DNA of 64,000 nucleotides from Bacillota bacterium (GCA_023398375.1 JAEWSH010000037.1:62001-126000), one strand, 5' to 3'. Shown: positions 1-10,295, counted from the first letter of the stretch. Numbers and translations: made by a program. Notes: generated from the sequence alone by a model not told the origin.

Positions 1-1225
1 CCTCTGCATTCTGTAATTCATTCCCAAAGGCAAGCATTACAAAAGAAGGATGATTTGCTAAGTTTTTCTGAATCTGCTGTAGTTCCAATTGATAATATTT
101 TTTTGCAGCTTCACTGCCAAATGCATCCTTATAATTCCACTGGGATAGTTCCGGCTGCATCATCATTCCCACCTGATCAGCCGCTGTAAATGCAGCTTCT
201 GGTGGACACCATGAATGGAAACGCATGCAATTGACTCCATATGAGGAAAAAAGTTCCAGTACTTTCTGCCATTCATGCACCGTCATTGGCGGATGCCCTT
301 CTTCTGGAAATACACAACAATTTGCCTCTCCTCTTAAAAAAATCTTTCTGCCATTCATGTTAAAACGAAGCTCTTCATCCACTGCAAAGGTACGAATCCC
401 ATAATAAACAGTTTTTTCATGCATTCTTTCCTTCTTTTGACTTCCATCTAGTAATACCGCCTGTAAGGAATGTAATATTCCTTCGCCTTCTTCCCATCTT
501 CCTGCATCCTTCTTCAACTGGATATCTGTCATTCTCATATACACGCTATGTCTTTTTTCATCCGCATCATAAATTTCCCATTTTTGATTGCTGGCTGGTT
601 CTCTCTTGGCTGCAAATGCTGGTGAATACAATTCCAGCTTCACACCCGATTCCTCAAATTCCCGTAACGTGAAACCATTAATTTCAACATATACGTCTGC
701 TTTTTTAAGTGTTGTGTAGATGCGCAGTGAATGTACAAACACTGATTCTTCTTCCAAAATTGCAAATTCTCCTATCATACCATTCCAATTTGTCTGAGTT
801 TCATCTGTAGATGCAGAAGAAGCAATCATGGAATCTCTTGGCCAATTTTTATAATAATTGTCCACAATAACTTCTATTTTTACTTCTCTTCCTGCATATT
901 CAGTCACTTCAAAAAGATATGGTGTACTAAGAGTTCCCTCTTCCAAGGCCGCCATACGTCTTCCATCTATCCTTAGTTCTAATTCTTTTGTTCGTTCCAC
1001 CTTTAAAAATAAACGCTTCTTCTCTCTAAAAGGTATTCCAATTTTTTTCCAATACCGTACTTCTCCCTCAAACGTATATAAACGCGTAAGTCTAGTTTTG
1101 ATTTGGTTCTCTTCCTGTTTTCCGATTTTGTTTCTATCCAAAGTCCCTGGTAATATTACATCAAACTTCCCTAAATCTTTTCCTTCTGCCTGCCATATTC
1201 CACTTAAATCCAATACCTTTTCCAT
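1..1225 (-). CDS. Glycoside hydrolase family 2 (beta-galactosidase/glucuronidase-like), 3' end outside window
   Basis: I translated the minus strand by hand: 408 codons are open from the ATG to the window edge, so the C-terminus is missing. The N-terminal part looks like the jelly-roll sugar-binding domain of GH2, followed by an immunoglobulin-like domain. The TIM barrel then begins, with R-G-E-A-N near residue 335 and F-G-N-E-L at 400-404. N402-E403 matches the conserved Asn-Glu of GH2, the Glu being the acid/base. There is no signal peptide, so the enzyme is probably cytoplasmic. The start follows AAGGAG by about 8 nt. It lies downstream of the GH35 gene and a hairpin, so it probably joins that regulon. 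Family is confident; substrate (galactoside or glucuronide) is not determined. Confidence 0.85.
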   Translation of the reverse strand, partial: MEKVLDLSGIWQAEGKDLGKFDVILPGTLDRNKIGKQEENQIKTRLTRLYTFEGEVRYWKKIGIPFREKKRLFLKVERTKELELRIDGRRMAALEEGTLSTPYLFEVTEYAGREVKIEVIVDNYYKNWPRDSMIASSASTDETQTNWNGMIGEFAILEEESVFVHSLRIYTTLKKADVYVEINGFTLREFEESGVKLELYSPAFAAKREPASNQKWEIYDADEKRHSVYMRMTDIQLKKDAGRWEEGEGILHSLQAVLLDGSQKKERMHEKTVYYGIRTFAVDEELRFNMNGRKIFLRGEANCCVFPEEGHPPMTVHEWQKVLELFSSYGVNCMRFHSWCPPEAAFTAADQVGMMMQPELSQWNYKDAFGSEAAKKYYQLELQQIQKNLANHPSFVMLAFGNELQNAE

Positions 1226-1292
1226 TCATTTACTCCTTCTCTTCTGCTTCCTATTTTATAAGTAGCGTATTCCTTAATGATTAGTGTATTTT

Positions 1293-1324
1293 AAAAAAGC
1301 AGATATTCATTTTCAATATCCGCT
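1293..1324 (-). terminator. Bidirectional hairpin terminator after GH35
   Basis: A 10-bp stem (1298-1307 with 1315-1324, one G-U pair when read on the minus strand) and a 7-nt loop are flanked by an A-run on the left and a T-run on the right. It can terminate either strand. On the minus strand it would end or attenuate the GH35 transcript before the GH2 gene. Confidence 0.7.
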
Positions 1325-1370
1325 CTTTTTTTGCAAAATATGAACAAAATATATTGTTCCATTCTTTTTT

Positions 1371-3701
1371 TTATAATTTATTTATTTTTAACACTGCTTC
1401 TTGCACAGGCAATATCTGTACGGAACGAAGTTCTGCAACTGCATTTCCATCCTTTTCCATTCTTCCAGCCATAGTAGATGAAACGTCTACCGTTACATTA
1501 TCCTTTAATGGCGTTATCAAAATGGTGATCTCACGCCCCATTTCCTCTTTCCATACTTCTTTCAGACCAATTTCCCATACTGCTTCATTGCTAAAATTAT
1601 CAGAAATCAGACTTCCATTGATAAATGCTTGTCCCACGTCACCGCGGTAATTAACCTGTAGTATGGCATCCTTGCATTTCTCATAATTTGGGGGGATCTG
1701 TACTGTAAATCTAGCAGTACCACATTCTTGAAACTCCAAATTGTATGGTTTCATATCTTCCACATTCCATAAAAGATTTACACCACTCCAATTTCCTTCC
1801 TTTACAGCAGTCATACTCTCTTGTGTACTAATTTTCTGAATCATATGGGCTGGATACATCAAAAGTTTAACTTCTTTTCCATTTCTTGGGTTTTCCACAA
1901 GAATCTTTTCTCCATTATAAGCAAAAGGACTATTGCAAAGGACTACCGCCTTTTCTCTCTCCACTTCTATTTCATAGAACTGGAGGCTTTGCTCACGAGT
2001 TAATGTTACAATCTCAACTTCACTCTTTTCTCCAGAAATTTTATATGATGACATTTCACCTGCAACTGGTGTAACGATTACTCTATTTGATTCCACTCTT
2101 TCTCCATTTATTGCCGTTACATCATCACCGTTCCATATATATTCAGGTTGCATTCCTTCTGGTACAAAGAAAAAATAAGTGCTATGACCATCTACTTTGA
2201 TAACAGATAGAGGTTGTGCCTTTGCACAAATTAAATCAAATCCCCCTACCTCCATATGGAAAGGCAAGATGGCCTCCTCCCCTGCAGCCAAGGAGATATG
2301 TTCGATTTCTATCGTTTCATTCTCTAATTGTAGTGTAATTTTCTCATCTTTCTTAGGCTGACACTCCATATGATCCTGATAATTGTTCAGGAATAGGAAT
2401 CCATGTTTTCCATCAGTCCTTGCCGCATAGCGCAAGGTTTCCACATCATTTGGCTTAATGTCTTGGGAACCTTCCGGAAGCATCGTTACCATTTTGCAAA
2501 ACTTTTCTTGAAAATTCTTTATAAAAGAATGCAATGCTTTCAAGCGGTAATAGCTTGGCCTTAACTGCCCATATTCTCCGATAGGCGCCTGATAATCGTA
2601 TGAAATCTTTGGACACTGGCATTCATTTAAGAAAAGTGTCTTTTCACCCTTAGGATTACTACCCCCACGGTACATATAGTACCCTAAGAAATTACAGCCG
2701 CTTGCCAGTTTAATATTTGCCATTGCATCTACACTTTCATAAGGCAGCTGGAATCGGTAATGATAATAATTCGCCATTCCTCCACCCATTTCACAGCAAG
2801 CATACGGACGACTTTCCGGTTCATAGGAGGGTTCAAAATTATAGGTTTTTGGTACCTTATTGTTATGATTGTCTCTGTAAATATATTCCGGAGTAACAGG
2901 ATGCTCTCCCTTCCAGTTATAGAAAATCCATGGCCAGAAAGCATATCCACCCCAAAGCGGCAGCATCTCATCCGTTGGTGTAGCTGCTCCCCCCCATCCG
3001 GTACAGGTATAAAAAGGAGTGCAGATGCCTTCCTCCCGAGCAATTTTCTTCAATGTTTTCATATACTCCACACCTGCATTTCCTCCAGGTAACCATTCAT
3101 TTGTTACACCTGTGGTCTGCTCCCAGGGCGCTGCAGAATGCATATACTCATTTTCAATCTGTGTTCCGATAATCGGACCACCATCCTTGAAATATAATCC
3201 TGTAAATTGTTTAGCTAACTTATGATACAATATTTTTGTATAATGTAAAAATCCTTCATTCAAACACCTAACCTCAAATGATTTTCCATACATCCAATCA
3301 GGAATCCCGCCATTACGTACTTCACCATGGTCAAATGGTCCAATCCTCAAAATGACATACATTCCATGCTTCTGGCAAAGTTCTAAAAACTTTCGCACAT
3401 TCAGGTTCCCGTCAAAGCGAAAATTCCCCTCCACTTCTTCATGATGTATCCAGAAAACATAAGTTGAAATAATATTGATTCCACCCATTTTCATCTTCAG
3501 AATGGTATCTTCCCATTGATTCTCATGTACTCTGCTGTAGTGACATTCTCCACTAATTCCCATAAATGGATTTTCATTCATTTCCATATAATAATTATTA
3601 ATAGTAAGCTCTTGTCCATCCGGAGATATTCCATAAAATTTATCCGACAATCGTCTGATACTCTCTTTTCTTGTATTTCTAAGATCTAAGTGATATTCCA
3701 T
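1371..3701 (-). CDS. Glycoside hydrolase family 35 beta-galactosidase
   Basis: This 776-residue protein should remove terminal beta-galactose from oligosaccharides. The N-terminal half is a GH35 TIM barrel. It has the family opening G-E-C-H-Y-S-R (51-57), R-I-G-P-F near 119-123, and Q-I-E-N-E-Y (181-186), whose E185 is the expected acid/base. E304 in C-C-E-M-G-G-G is my candidate nucleophile. The C-terminal half is beta-rich, as in other family members. There is no signal peptide, so it probably acts on imported sugars in the cytoplasm. The ATG follows AAAGGAGGAGGC closely. The gene starts 16 nt after the upstream permease gene, so it belongs to the same operon as the CUT1 importer. Specificity within GH35 cannot be read from the sequence. 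Confidence 0.9.
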   Translation of the reverse strand: MEYHLDLRNTRKESIRRLSDKFYGISPDGQELTINNYYMEMNENPFMGISGECHYSRVHENQWEDTILKMKMGGINIISTYVFWIHHEEVEGNFRFDGNLNVRKFLELCQKHGMYVILRIGPFDHGEVRNGGIPDWMYGKSFEVRCLNEGFLHYTKILYHKLAKQFTGLYFKDGGPIIGTQIENEYMHSAAPWEQTTGVTNEWLPGGNAGVEYMKTLKKIAREEGICTPFYTCTGWGGAATPTDEMLPLWGGYAFWPWIFYNWKGEHPVTPEYIYRDNHNNKVPKTYNFEPSYEPESRPYACCEMGGGMANYYHYRFQLPYESVDAMANIKLASGCNFLGYYMYRGGSNPKGEKTLFLNECQCPKISYDYQAPIGEYGQLRPSYYRLKALHSFIKNFQEKFCKMVTMLPEGSQDIKPNDVETLRYAARTDGKHGFLFLNNYQDHMECQPKKDEKITLQLENETIEIEHISLAAGEEAILPFHMEVGGFDLICAKAQPLSVIKVDGHSTYFFFVPEGMQPEYIWNGDDVTAINGERVESNRVIVTPVAGEMSSYKISGEKSEVEIVTLTREQSLQFYEIEVEREKAVVLCNSPFAYNGEKILVENPRNGKEVKLLMYPAHMIQKISTQESMTAVKEGNWSGVNLLWNVEDMKPYNLEFQECGTARFTVQIPPNYEKCKDAILQVNYRGDVGQAFINGSLISDNFSNEAVWEIGLKEVWKEEMGREITILITPLKDNVTVDVSSTMAGRMEKDGNAVAELRSVQILPVQEAVLKINKL

Positions 3702-3717
3702 TGCCTGCCTCCTCCTT

Positions 3718-4533
3718 TCACCCCTTTACTGCACCTGCAGAAAGTCCCTTGATGAAATATTTGGAACCACAGGCAAATATAATCAATATAGGAAGTACTG
3801 ATATTGCCAGAGCTGCACCTCTGGCACCCCAATCTTGTGTGTATGCAGTCGCAAGTGTCTGAATACCCAAGGGAAGTGTAAATTTATTACTTTGTGTCAA
3901 TACCGTACTTGGCATTAAAAAATTATTCCAGGACCATAGAAATATCAGCATAGCCAATGTACCAATAGCTGGGCGCAATAAAGGAATTGCAATACTTACA
4001 AAAGTACGAAACTCACCACTACCATCGATTCTGGCACTTTCCACCAACTCCATCGGTAAGGAACTCTTCATATACTGAACTGCAAAGAAAACACTGTATG
4101 CGCTAGCTGCCCACGTCAGAATTAATGGCAAATGAGTATTAATAAATCCTAAATTCCTCATTTCTATGCTATACCCAATCAAACTGATCTGCCCTGGAAT
4201 CATCATACTGGCTACAATAAAAGTAGTCAGGAAGTTTTTTGCCTTGAACTTATACACCGTCAATCCGTAGGCTGCCATTGAACTGATTGTAAGACAGAAT
4301 ATTGCAGATAAAGCTGCTGTATAGAAACTATTCCAATAATACTTCATAAAACCGCCTTTCATAATCGTATTCAGGTTTTTAAAAAATTTATTGCCAAATA
4401 GTATAAAATCACCAGTATAAATCTCTGTCGTACTATGTGTTGCCATAGAAATAATAAAGTAAAAAGGGGTAATGGAAATAATACTAACAATTAATAGTGG
4501 AATTATATACATATACTTCTTTACTTTTCTCAT
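3718..4533 (-). CDS. Carbohydrate ABC transporter permease, MalG type (CUT1)
   Basis: This 271-residue membrane protein has about six hydrophobic segments. The EAA loop that docks the ATPase is at about 165-190 (V-E-S-A-R-I-D-G ... P-L-L-R-P-A). The C-terminus G-A-V-K-G is typical of the MalG side of CUT1 importers. It is separated by 2 nt from the MalF-type gene and has its own GAAGGAGG site. No ATP-binding subunit is encoded nearby, so it probably uses a shared MsiK/UgpC-type ATPase encoded elsewhere, as is common for CUT1 systems in Firmicutes. The linked GH35 and GH2 enzymes suggest a galactose-containing oligosaccharide as substrate. Confidence 0.9.
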   Translation of the reverse strand: MRKVKKYMYIIPLLIVSIISITPFYFIISMATHSTTEIYTGDFILFGNKFFKNLNTIMKGGFMKYYWNSFYTAALSAIFCLTISSMAAYGLTVYKFKAKNFLTTFIVASMMIPGQISLIGYSIEMRNLGFINTHLPLILTWAASAYSVFFAVQYMKSSLPMELVESARIDGSGEFRTFVSIAIPLLRPAIGTLAMLIFLWSWNNFLMPSTVLTQSNKFTLPLGIQTLATAYTQDWGARGAALAISVLPILIIFACGSKYFIKGLSAGAVKG

Positions 4534-4535
4534 CC

Positions 4536-5456
4536 TTAATCCTCCTTCAGATTTACAATCTTTGATACAATACCGCTCACAATCAATATAATTACAAAAA
4601 GTGCATAGGAAATAGCAGCACCATATCCCATCTTAGTAGAACTCTTAAAGGTCTGATCAAAGAAATACATCATAGCTGTCAGGCAGGATCTGTCTGGCCC
4701 ACCAAAGACAGAATTAATATTGCTAAATAGCAGATATGGCTCATCAAAGAGCTGGAAACCGCTGATAATACTAGTTAGTATCAGGAATGTTGTAATAGGC
4801 CTTAAATAAGGAATTGTGATTTTCCAGAACACCTGCCATCTGTTAGCACCATCTACCATAGCGGCTTCCGTGATATCCTCAGGTACGGTAGATAAAGCTG
4901 CCAGATAAATCAGTAAGTAATATCCAAGATTTTTCCACACAATTAGAAAGATAACTACCAGACGAGCCGTGTCCGAATTTCCCAACCAATTGATTCCTTC
5001 CCGTATCAGACCTGATTTCATTAAAATAACATTTACCAAGCCAGTGGACCAGTCAAATATAAAAGAAAAAATAATACCAATGGCAACTGGTGTTGTAATA
5101 TACGGAAGCACGTTTATTGTCTGAAATAAACGGCTTGTTTTTTTTAATTTATAAAGAAGAGCTGCTAATGCAAGTCCTCCAAAAATCAGTATTGGAATAT
5201 AAATAACCATAAACAAGAAGGTATTTCCCAATGATTTAAAGAATAATTTATCCTTTGTAAAGATCTTGATATAGTTAGTAAGTCCAATAAAATTACGATT
5301 TGCTGCACCAGCAATGCTGTCCCAATCGGTCAGACTTACAATAAAAGAATAGATTGTCGGATATATAAAAAATAAAAAGTAACAAATAAAATACGGAGCC
5401 AGAAATATCACTGGCCATTTCCGTAATGCACTTACACTGGTCTTTGTTTTTCTCAT
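4536..5456 (-). CDS. Carbohydrate ABC transporter permease, MalF/UgpA type (CUT1)
   Basis: This protein of about 306 residues has six predicted membrane segments and an EAA loop (E-A-A-M-V-D-G-A-N, then I-P-Y-L-R-P). I chose the second in-frame ATG (M-R-K-T-K) because GGAG lies 7 nt before it; an ATG 12 nt upstream has a poorer site. It pairs with the following MalG-type permease to form the membrane pore. It lies downstream of the binding-protein gene, separated by a stem-loop that would lower permease output relative to the binding protein. Confidence 0.9.
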   Translation of the reverse strand: MRKTKTSVSALRKWPVIFLAPYFICYFLFFIYPTIYSFIVSLTDWDSIAGAANRNFIGLTNYIKIFTKDKLFFKSLGNTFLFMVIYIPILIFGGLALAALLYKLKKTSRLFQTINVLPYITTPVAIGIIFSFIFDWSTGLVNVILMKSGLIREGINWLGNSDTARLVVIFLIVWKNLGYYLLIYLAALSTVPEDITEAAMVDGANRWQVFWKITIPYLRPITTFLILTSIISGFQLFDEPYLLFSNINSVFGGPDRSCLTAMMYFFDQTFKSSTKMGYGAAISYALFVIILIVSGIVSKIVNLKED

Positions 5457-5503
5457 AATTTTCTCCATTTCCAGTAGTTTTGGTCTGTTTTAGGGTAAAG
5501 AAA

Positions 5504-5526
5504 GGACGCTGCACCACACAGCGCCC
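5504..5526 (-). terminator. Intercistronic stem-loop between binding protein and permease
   Basis: Read on the minus strand, an 8-bp stem (one G-U pair) with a 7-nt loop is followed by TTTCTTT. It sits just after the binding-protein stop codon. Partial termination or 3'-end protection here would explain the usual excess of binding protein over permease. Confidence 0.6.
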
Positions 5527-5536
5527 CTTTTATCAG

Positions 5537-6925
5537 TTATTCTACTGTATAATCCGGAAGTTTTATTTCCAATTCTTCTTTTAACTGTTGCATCGCATCA
5601 TCCGCTGTCATAGATGTGTCATTATTTAAGGATGTAGTAACCAAATTCAATGTCTCATGAATTACGTTATCATCAATGTTCATTGGCCTCGCTTGGATAT
5701 TTGGTATGATTTCTTCTAAGTACATCTTACCGAGATCCTGATTTCCAAACCATGGACTTGTAAAACTTTTAAGTGTCGGATTATCTTCATATGGCTGTTT
5801 TGCACTTGTTAGTAGACCGATAGAATTTAATGCCTCCGCGCCTTCCGTAGATAATGTAGCAAATTTGATAAATTCCCATGCAAGACGTTTATCCTTGCAT
5901 GTCTTGGAGATACCAAGAGTAGTTCCGCCCCAACTAATATTTCCTTCTGGTGCATTCATTAGTGCCCAATGACCTGTTGTCTCGCCTTTTGGATCGTTTG
6001 GTTCAATGCTAAATGCCACTGACCAGGTTGCACATCCTGCAAATATATGGGTATCTTCACCGAAGGATGCATACCATGCAGGTGACCATGCCTCTAATTT
6101 ATCTACTACCTTGTTGTCACGGAACAAACAAGCAAGTTCTATCGAACGCTTTAGTGTATCAGTTGCTTTAATGGTAGTTCCATCAATCCATGACTGTGCA
6201 TCTTGCTCTCTTATAAACTGTTGCGAATCTGTAAGGCCTTGCATCATATAAACCTTTCCACCACTCTTTTCATTCACTTCTTTTCCTTTTTCTGCAAAAG
6301 CCTCCCAAGTCGGGAACATTGCTTCTAACTCCTTTGGGTCATCTGTACCTAGATACTCCAGTGCCAGATCCTTGCGATAAGCAAGTCCTGCTGGTGACAT
6401 ACACTGTTCAATACCACAAATCTGTCCCTTTGAATTGACCATCTTAGGTTGTAGGTACTCATATACATCATTGATATCAAAATTATAAGGTGTAGATGAT
6501 AAATCTTCCCACATATCCAATTCAAATACTTTTGCTCTAGAATCTAAGATGGACCATGCTACATCCGGAAGTTCTGTTCCTGCAGCTAGTGCTGTCTGAT
6601 ATTTTTGAAGCGTATCTCCATTTGCCATTGGTGTATATTCAAACTTTACATTTGGATATTTCTCCTGAAAAGCTTTAGTTACTGTTTCATAATAAGAATC
6701 ATCCCATCCCCACATGGTAAGTGTTCCTTCGTAGTCTGATGGAAGTTCTGCACTATAGTCCTCACCATCACCTACTTCTGCAGTGTTGCTTTCCGTCGCT
6801 CCTACGGTTTTTGTGCTATCTACTACTTCTGTGTTGTTTGTTTCGCTTGAGCCGCATCCCAAAAGCCCAATTGTCATTACAGCTGTTAATGACAGTGTAA
6901 TTGCTTTGTTTAAATATCTTTTCAT
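5537..6925 (-). CDS. Extracellular sugar-binding lipoprotein (SBP family 1)
   Basis: A 462-residue lipoprotein with a Lys-containing N-terminus, a hydrophobic core and lipobox G-L-L-G-C with acylated C24. A Thr/Glu-rich linker follows to about residue 55, then a solute-binding domain opening with L-T-M-W-G-W-D-D. It captures an oligosaccharide outside the membrane and passes it to the two CUT1 permeases downstream. It is the first gene of the importer operon. Its 89-nt upstream region separates it from the sensor kinase gene, so the YesM/YesN-type pair directly upstream probably controls it. Start supported by AAGGGAGATACAGAAATG. Confidence 0.9.
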   Translation of the reverse strand: MKRYLNKAITLSLTAVMTIGLLGCGSSETNNTEVVDSTKTVGATESNTAEVGDGEDYSAELPSDYEGTLTMWGWDDSYYETVTKAFQEKYPNVKFEYTPMANGDTLQKYQTALAAGTELPDVAWSILDSRAKVFELDMWEDLSSTPYNFDINDVYEYLQPKMVNSKGQICGIEQCMSPAGLAYRKDLALEYLGTDDPKELEAMFPTWEAFAEKGKEVNEKSGGKVYMMQGLTDSQQFIREQDAQSWIDGTTIKATDTLKRSIELACLFRDNKVVDKLEAWSPAWYASFGEDTHIFAGCATWSVAFSIEPNDPKGETTGHWALMNAPEGNISWGGTTLGISKTCKDKRLAWEFIKFATLSTEGAEALNSIGLLTSAKQPYEDNPTLKSFTSPWFGNQDLGKMYLEEIIPNIQARPMNIDDNVIHETLNLVTTSLNNDTSMTADDAMQQLKEELEIKLPDYTVE

Positions 6926-7014
6926 TTCTGTATCTCCCTTCTTTCAAGATGCTCTCAGCTTATCATTTTTAAATTTTTCTACCTATATAAAATTTTCTAT
7001 TTTTTGTTCTCATT

Positions 7015-8787
7015 TTATAGTTCATCATCTATTTTACGAAAAGGCAAGTGTATTGTAATTTGGGTTCCACCCTCTATTCGTCTCGTAATCCACATACCAT
7101 AAGGTTCACCATATAGGTATTGAATACGATCCCTTACATTACTAATACCGATATGTTTCCGACCATTACCATTCTGCTCAATAAACGTCTCTTTTGTCTG
7201 GAATAACTGTAATCGTTTCTCTGAAATTCCTACCCCATCATCTGAAATAATAATACACAATGTTTTCTCTATTTTCTTAATACAGATTAGTACTGTTCCT
7301 TCTTTTTCCAAAGGCAGTATCCCATGAAGAATAGCATTTTCCACCAAGGGCTGAATAATCGTTTTGGGAACAATTACGTCTTTTAAATCTTCACTGCAAC
7401 TAATAGACACCCGGAACATACCCGGATATCGGTATTTCTGAATATTGAGGTATGTTTCTGTCAGTTCAATTTCTTTCTCAACCGTTGTTTCAATATTCTT
7501 TTCTCCCAGGTTAATAGTTTCCTGAAGTGTATGAATCATTGAATTTACAATCTGAACAACTTCTTCATTCTTGCCTGCTGTCGAAAGGTATACTACGGTA
7601 TTTAATACATTATATAAATAATGAGGATTAATCTGAGAAAGCATAATATCAAATTCCATTTTCTTCTTTTGCTTTTCATATTCTATACGCTCATCAATGC
7701 CTCTCTGAATTTCTCCCACCATGGTATTATAACATTCATATAGAATCTGAATTTCGTCTCCTGTCTGCACACGTTCCTGCATATGCAATTTTTCATAATT
7801 TGTCTCTCCCATCTGTTCAGAAAGATAAGTGATTGGCTTGATGATACATTCCATCAGCCTTGAAGTGTTCAACAAAATAGCGGATAAAGAAAACAAGAAG
7901 CATAAAAACAAGAACTTCGGCACATAACTACTGCTTTTCCATAGATACGTATTGCTAATCAATGTGCAAAGTTTCCACCCGGACTTTTCCACATCTTTAC
8001 AGATCAGATAACCCTCCTTCACTTTATGTATTCCCTGTTCTAAGAGCTTATCATTGCTCTCTAATAATCTACTAATCGTTTTCTCATCATTTTCTTCATA
8101 TAGAATCATTCCATCATTTCCAACCAGACAGATATTCTCATATTCTCTCCCATAATTTTTAATCTGCTTTAGAAAATATTCCAAGCTGATTTCCAAGGTA
8201 AGTACTCCCTTTTTTTTTCCAAACTGATATTTATCCATCATACTGGAACTATTACAAATAACCGGTTTAGAATCCCAGTTATCAATTCCATAATATGGAT
8301 TGGAAAAGAACCATTCACTTTGTCTGCCATATTCTTGAATCTCTGCAATAGCTGTTTTTTGTTTCAGATAATCTTTATCCATATTATCACTGCTGGTATA
8401 TCCTTCTCCGTTTTCCAATTCAATATAAGAACTTCTAATATAACTTCGAAGGCTGTTATAAAAACTTAGACGTTTACTTATATTATATCGTTTCTTTAGT
8501 CTTTCAAATTCTCCATTCTGACACGTGTCATCAAGAAGTTCTTGTAAATCCTCATCAGCAATCATACTCCTTCCAAATCCCTGAATATCTTCTACCATAA
8601 AAGTAATCTGATTAGATACCTGCTGTACCCTGCCTTCCTCATCTGCAATTTTTTGATTTCGCACAATTTGTACAAAATATAAAAAACTGATAATAGTACT
8701 AATCAGCATGGAAACAAGCAATACCACAAATAAATTTTTTAATATTCTAAATTTCAGACTATTTCTTCTTATCTTTTTTTGTTCCAT
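7015..8787 (-). CDS. Sensor histidine kinase, YesM type
   Basis: This 590-residue membrane kinase has a first membrane segment at about 18-41, an extracellular sensing region to about 290, and a second membrane segment at about 292-307. A HAMP-like segment, the His_kinase domain with phospho-acceptor H389 in Q-I-N-P-H-Y-L-Y-N, and a HATPase domain follow (N484 in E-N-A-I-L-H-G). This is the LytS/YesM class that senses carbohydrate availability in Firmicutes. Its start overlaps the response-regulator gene by 19 nt, with GGAG inside that gene, so the two are translationally coupled. The adjacent binding protein and GH35/GH2 genes are the likely targets. Confidence 0.92.
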   Translation of the reverse strand: MEQKKIRRNSLKFRILKNLFVVLLVSMLISTIISFLYFVQIVRNQKIADEEGRVQQVSNQITFMVEDIQGFGRSMIADEDLQELLDDTCQNGEFERLKKRYNISKRLSFYNSLRSYIRSSYIELENGEGYTSSDNMDKDYLKQKTAIAEIQEYGRQSEWFFSNPYYGIDNWDSKPVICNSSSMMDKYQFGKKKGVLTLEISLEYFLKQIKNYGREYENICLVGNDGMILYEENDEKTISRLLESNDKLLEQGIHKVKEGYLICKDVEKSGWKLCTLISNTYLWKSSSYVPKFLFLCFLFSLSAILLNTSRLMECIIKPITYLSEQMGETNYEKLHMQERVQTGDEIQILYECYNTMVGEIQRGIDERIEYEKQKKKMEFDIMLSQINPHYLYNVLNTVVYLSTAGKNEEVVQIVNSMIHTLQETINLGEKNIETTVEKEIELTETYLNIQKYRYPGMFRVSISCSEDLKDVIVPKTIIQPLVENAILHGILPLEKEGTVLICIKKIEKTLCIIISDDGVGISEKRLQLFQTKETFIEQNGNGRKHIGISNVRDRIQYLYGEPYGMWITRRIEGGTQITIHLPFRKIDDEL

Positions 8788-10295
8788 TTCCGATACTCCT
8801 GTGGTTTCACACCCACTGTTTTAATGAAAATTTGACTAAAATACTGACTAGTTCTATATCCTACTTTTTCTGAAATTTCATAGATATTTAGTCGTCCTTC
8901 TACTAATAAATGTTTCGCAGCCTCTATCCTGCAATTAGTAAGATATTTAAGAAAGGTAATTCCCATCTCTTTCTTGAACATCTGCCCTAGATAGACTCCA
9001 TTCATTTGAAATTTATCCCCAATAATTTCCAGGCTTAATTCCTGATCATAGTTCTGTCGTATATAACGTGTCATATCCTGAACCATATTGGAATACTTCT
9101 TATTCTCCCGATTTCTCATCTCTTCGTAGATATGATGAAACCATTTTGTATAATATTTTTGGATATCCTCCAGTTTATTCCCTGACTCTTCCTCCTGCCG
9201 TAGCGAAATGCCTTCTTTTTTCTCGATTTCACTTAAAAGACTCTCAAGCATATACAGTAATTCCCTTAGTGCTCTCACATTATGTACTGGATATTTCACC
9301 ATCTCAAACAGGTAACAAAGTAGATCAGCAGGATCCTGTCTACCCTCATAAAGCAGTTTTTTCAATTCCTCTTCCTGCTCATTCCATGATATTTTTTCCT
9401 CTTCTTTAATTCCCATTAAACGGCTAAGACCATAGATGCAGCAGGGTCTCCAAAAGACTGCATATCGAATCTGACCAGACATTCTCTGGAAGGTATGACT
9501 GATTTCATACTTTTGGATTTCTTCACTATAGATCAAATTAAATTGACAATCAGGAAGCAAAGAAAGAAAGGCTCCCATGTTCCGACTGAGTCTCTCAATT
9601 CGACTGTTAATCTCATATTTACTATTAATGTTTTTAATTCGATACAAAACAATCAAGTTATCTAAAGTCAGCCTCACATCTGACACATAAGAAATTTCCC
9701 CATCAGATACCTCCGTGACCTTAAAAAGTTCTATTAGTTCCTCCTTGCTCCAGCTTCGTTCCTGAAAGGTACCCTTGATAAAAGAATTATTTTTGTGAAC
9801 TAAAATCAGAAAAAAGCGATTTCCAAGTTCCTTTTCCTCTATTTCGAAATCTTCCACAGAGTTGTAAATCAGCTGTCTTGCAAAATATTTCTGATAGATT
9901 TTACGCTTTCTTCCTCCATCCTCTAACTTCTGACGTACCTTATTTAGCTCCTGCACCAACTTATCCTCATCCAATTCATGCTTTAATAAATAGTTGGATA
10001 CTCCATATTCGATACCGTGCTTCGCATATTCAAAATCCTTATAAGCAGATAATAGAATAACAATAACTTCATCATTTTGTTCCTTTAATCTCTTAGTAAG
10101 CTCTAATCCATCCATACCAGACATACTAATATCTGAAATCACAAGTTCAGGTTTTTCCTTCTCATACATTTCCAACGCTCGTTTGCCGTTTTGTGCATGT
10201 CCTACTACCTGAAAACCATATTCCTCCCATGAAATCAGATTCTGCAAGTATTCCATTGCCAATACTTCATCATCTACAAATAGTACTTTAATCAT
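8769..10295 (-). CDS. AraC-type response regulator, YesN type
   Basis: This 508-residue cytoplasmic regulator has an N-terminal receiver domain (acidic pocket V-D-D-E at 7-10, phospho-acceptor D55, conserved K105). A long linker region follows, then a C-terminal AraC double helix-turn-helix at about 400-505, including I-E-A-A-K-H-L-L and V-G-Y-R-T-S-Q-Y-F-S-Q-I-F. It is the partner of the overlapping YesM-type kinase and should activate the neighbouring importer and galactosidase genes. The start has GGAGGG about 10 nt upstream. Confidence 0.92.
   Translation of the reverse strand: MIKVLFVDDEVLAMEYLQNLISWEEYGFQVVGHAQNGKRALEMYEKEKPELVISDISMSGMDGLELTKRLKEQNDEVIVILLSAYKDFEYAKHGIEYGVSNYLLKHELDEDKLVQELNKVRQKLEDGGRKRKIYQKYFARQLIYNSVEDFEIEEKELGNRFFLILVHKNNSFIKGTFQERSWSKEELIELFKVTEVSDGEISYVSDVRLTLDNLIVLYRIKNINSKYEINSRIERLSRNMGAFLSLLPDCQFNLIYSEEIQKYEISHTFQRMSGQIRYAVFWRPCCIYGLSRLMGIKEEEKISWNEQEEELKKLLYEGRQDPADLLCYLFEMVKYPVHNVRALRELLYMLESLLSEIEKKEGISLRQEEESGNKLEDIQKYYTKWFHHIYEEMRNRENKKYSNMVQDMTRYIRQNYDQELSLEIIGDKFQMNGVYLGQMFKKEMGITFLKYLTNCRIEAAKHLLVEGRLNIYEISEKVGYRTSQYFSQIFIKTVGVKPQEYRKWNKKR

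Noticed and set aside
858..1650. Plus-strand frames of 98-135 codons
   Set aside because: They lie opposite the GH2 and GH35 genes, whose motifs are unambiguous; no ribosome sites.
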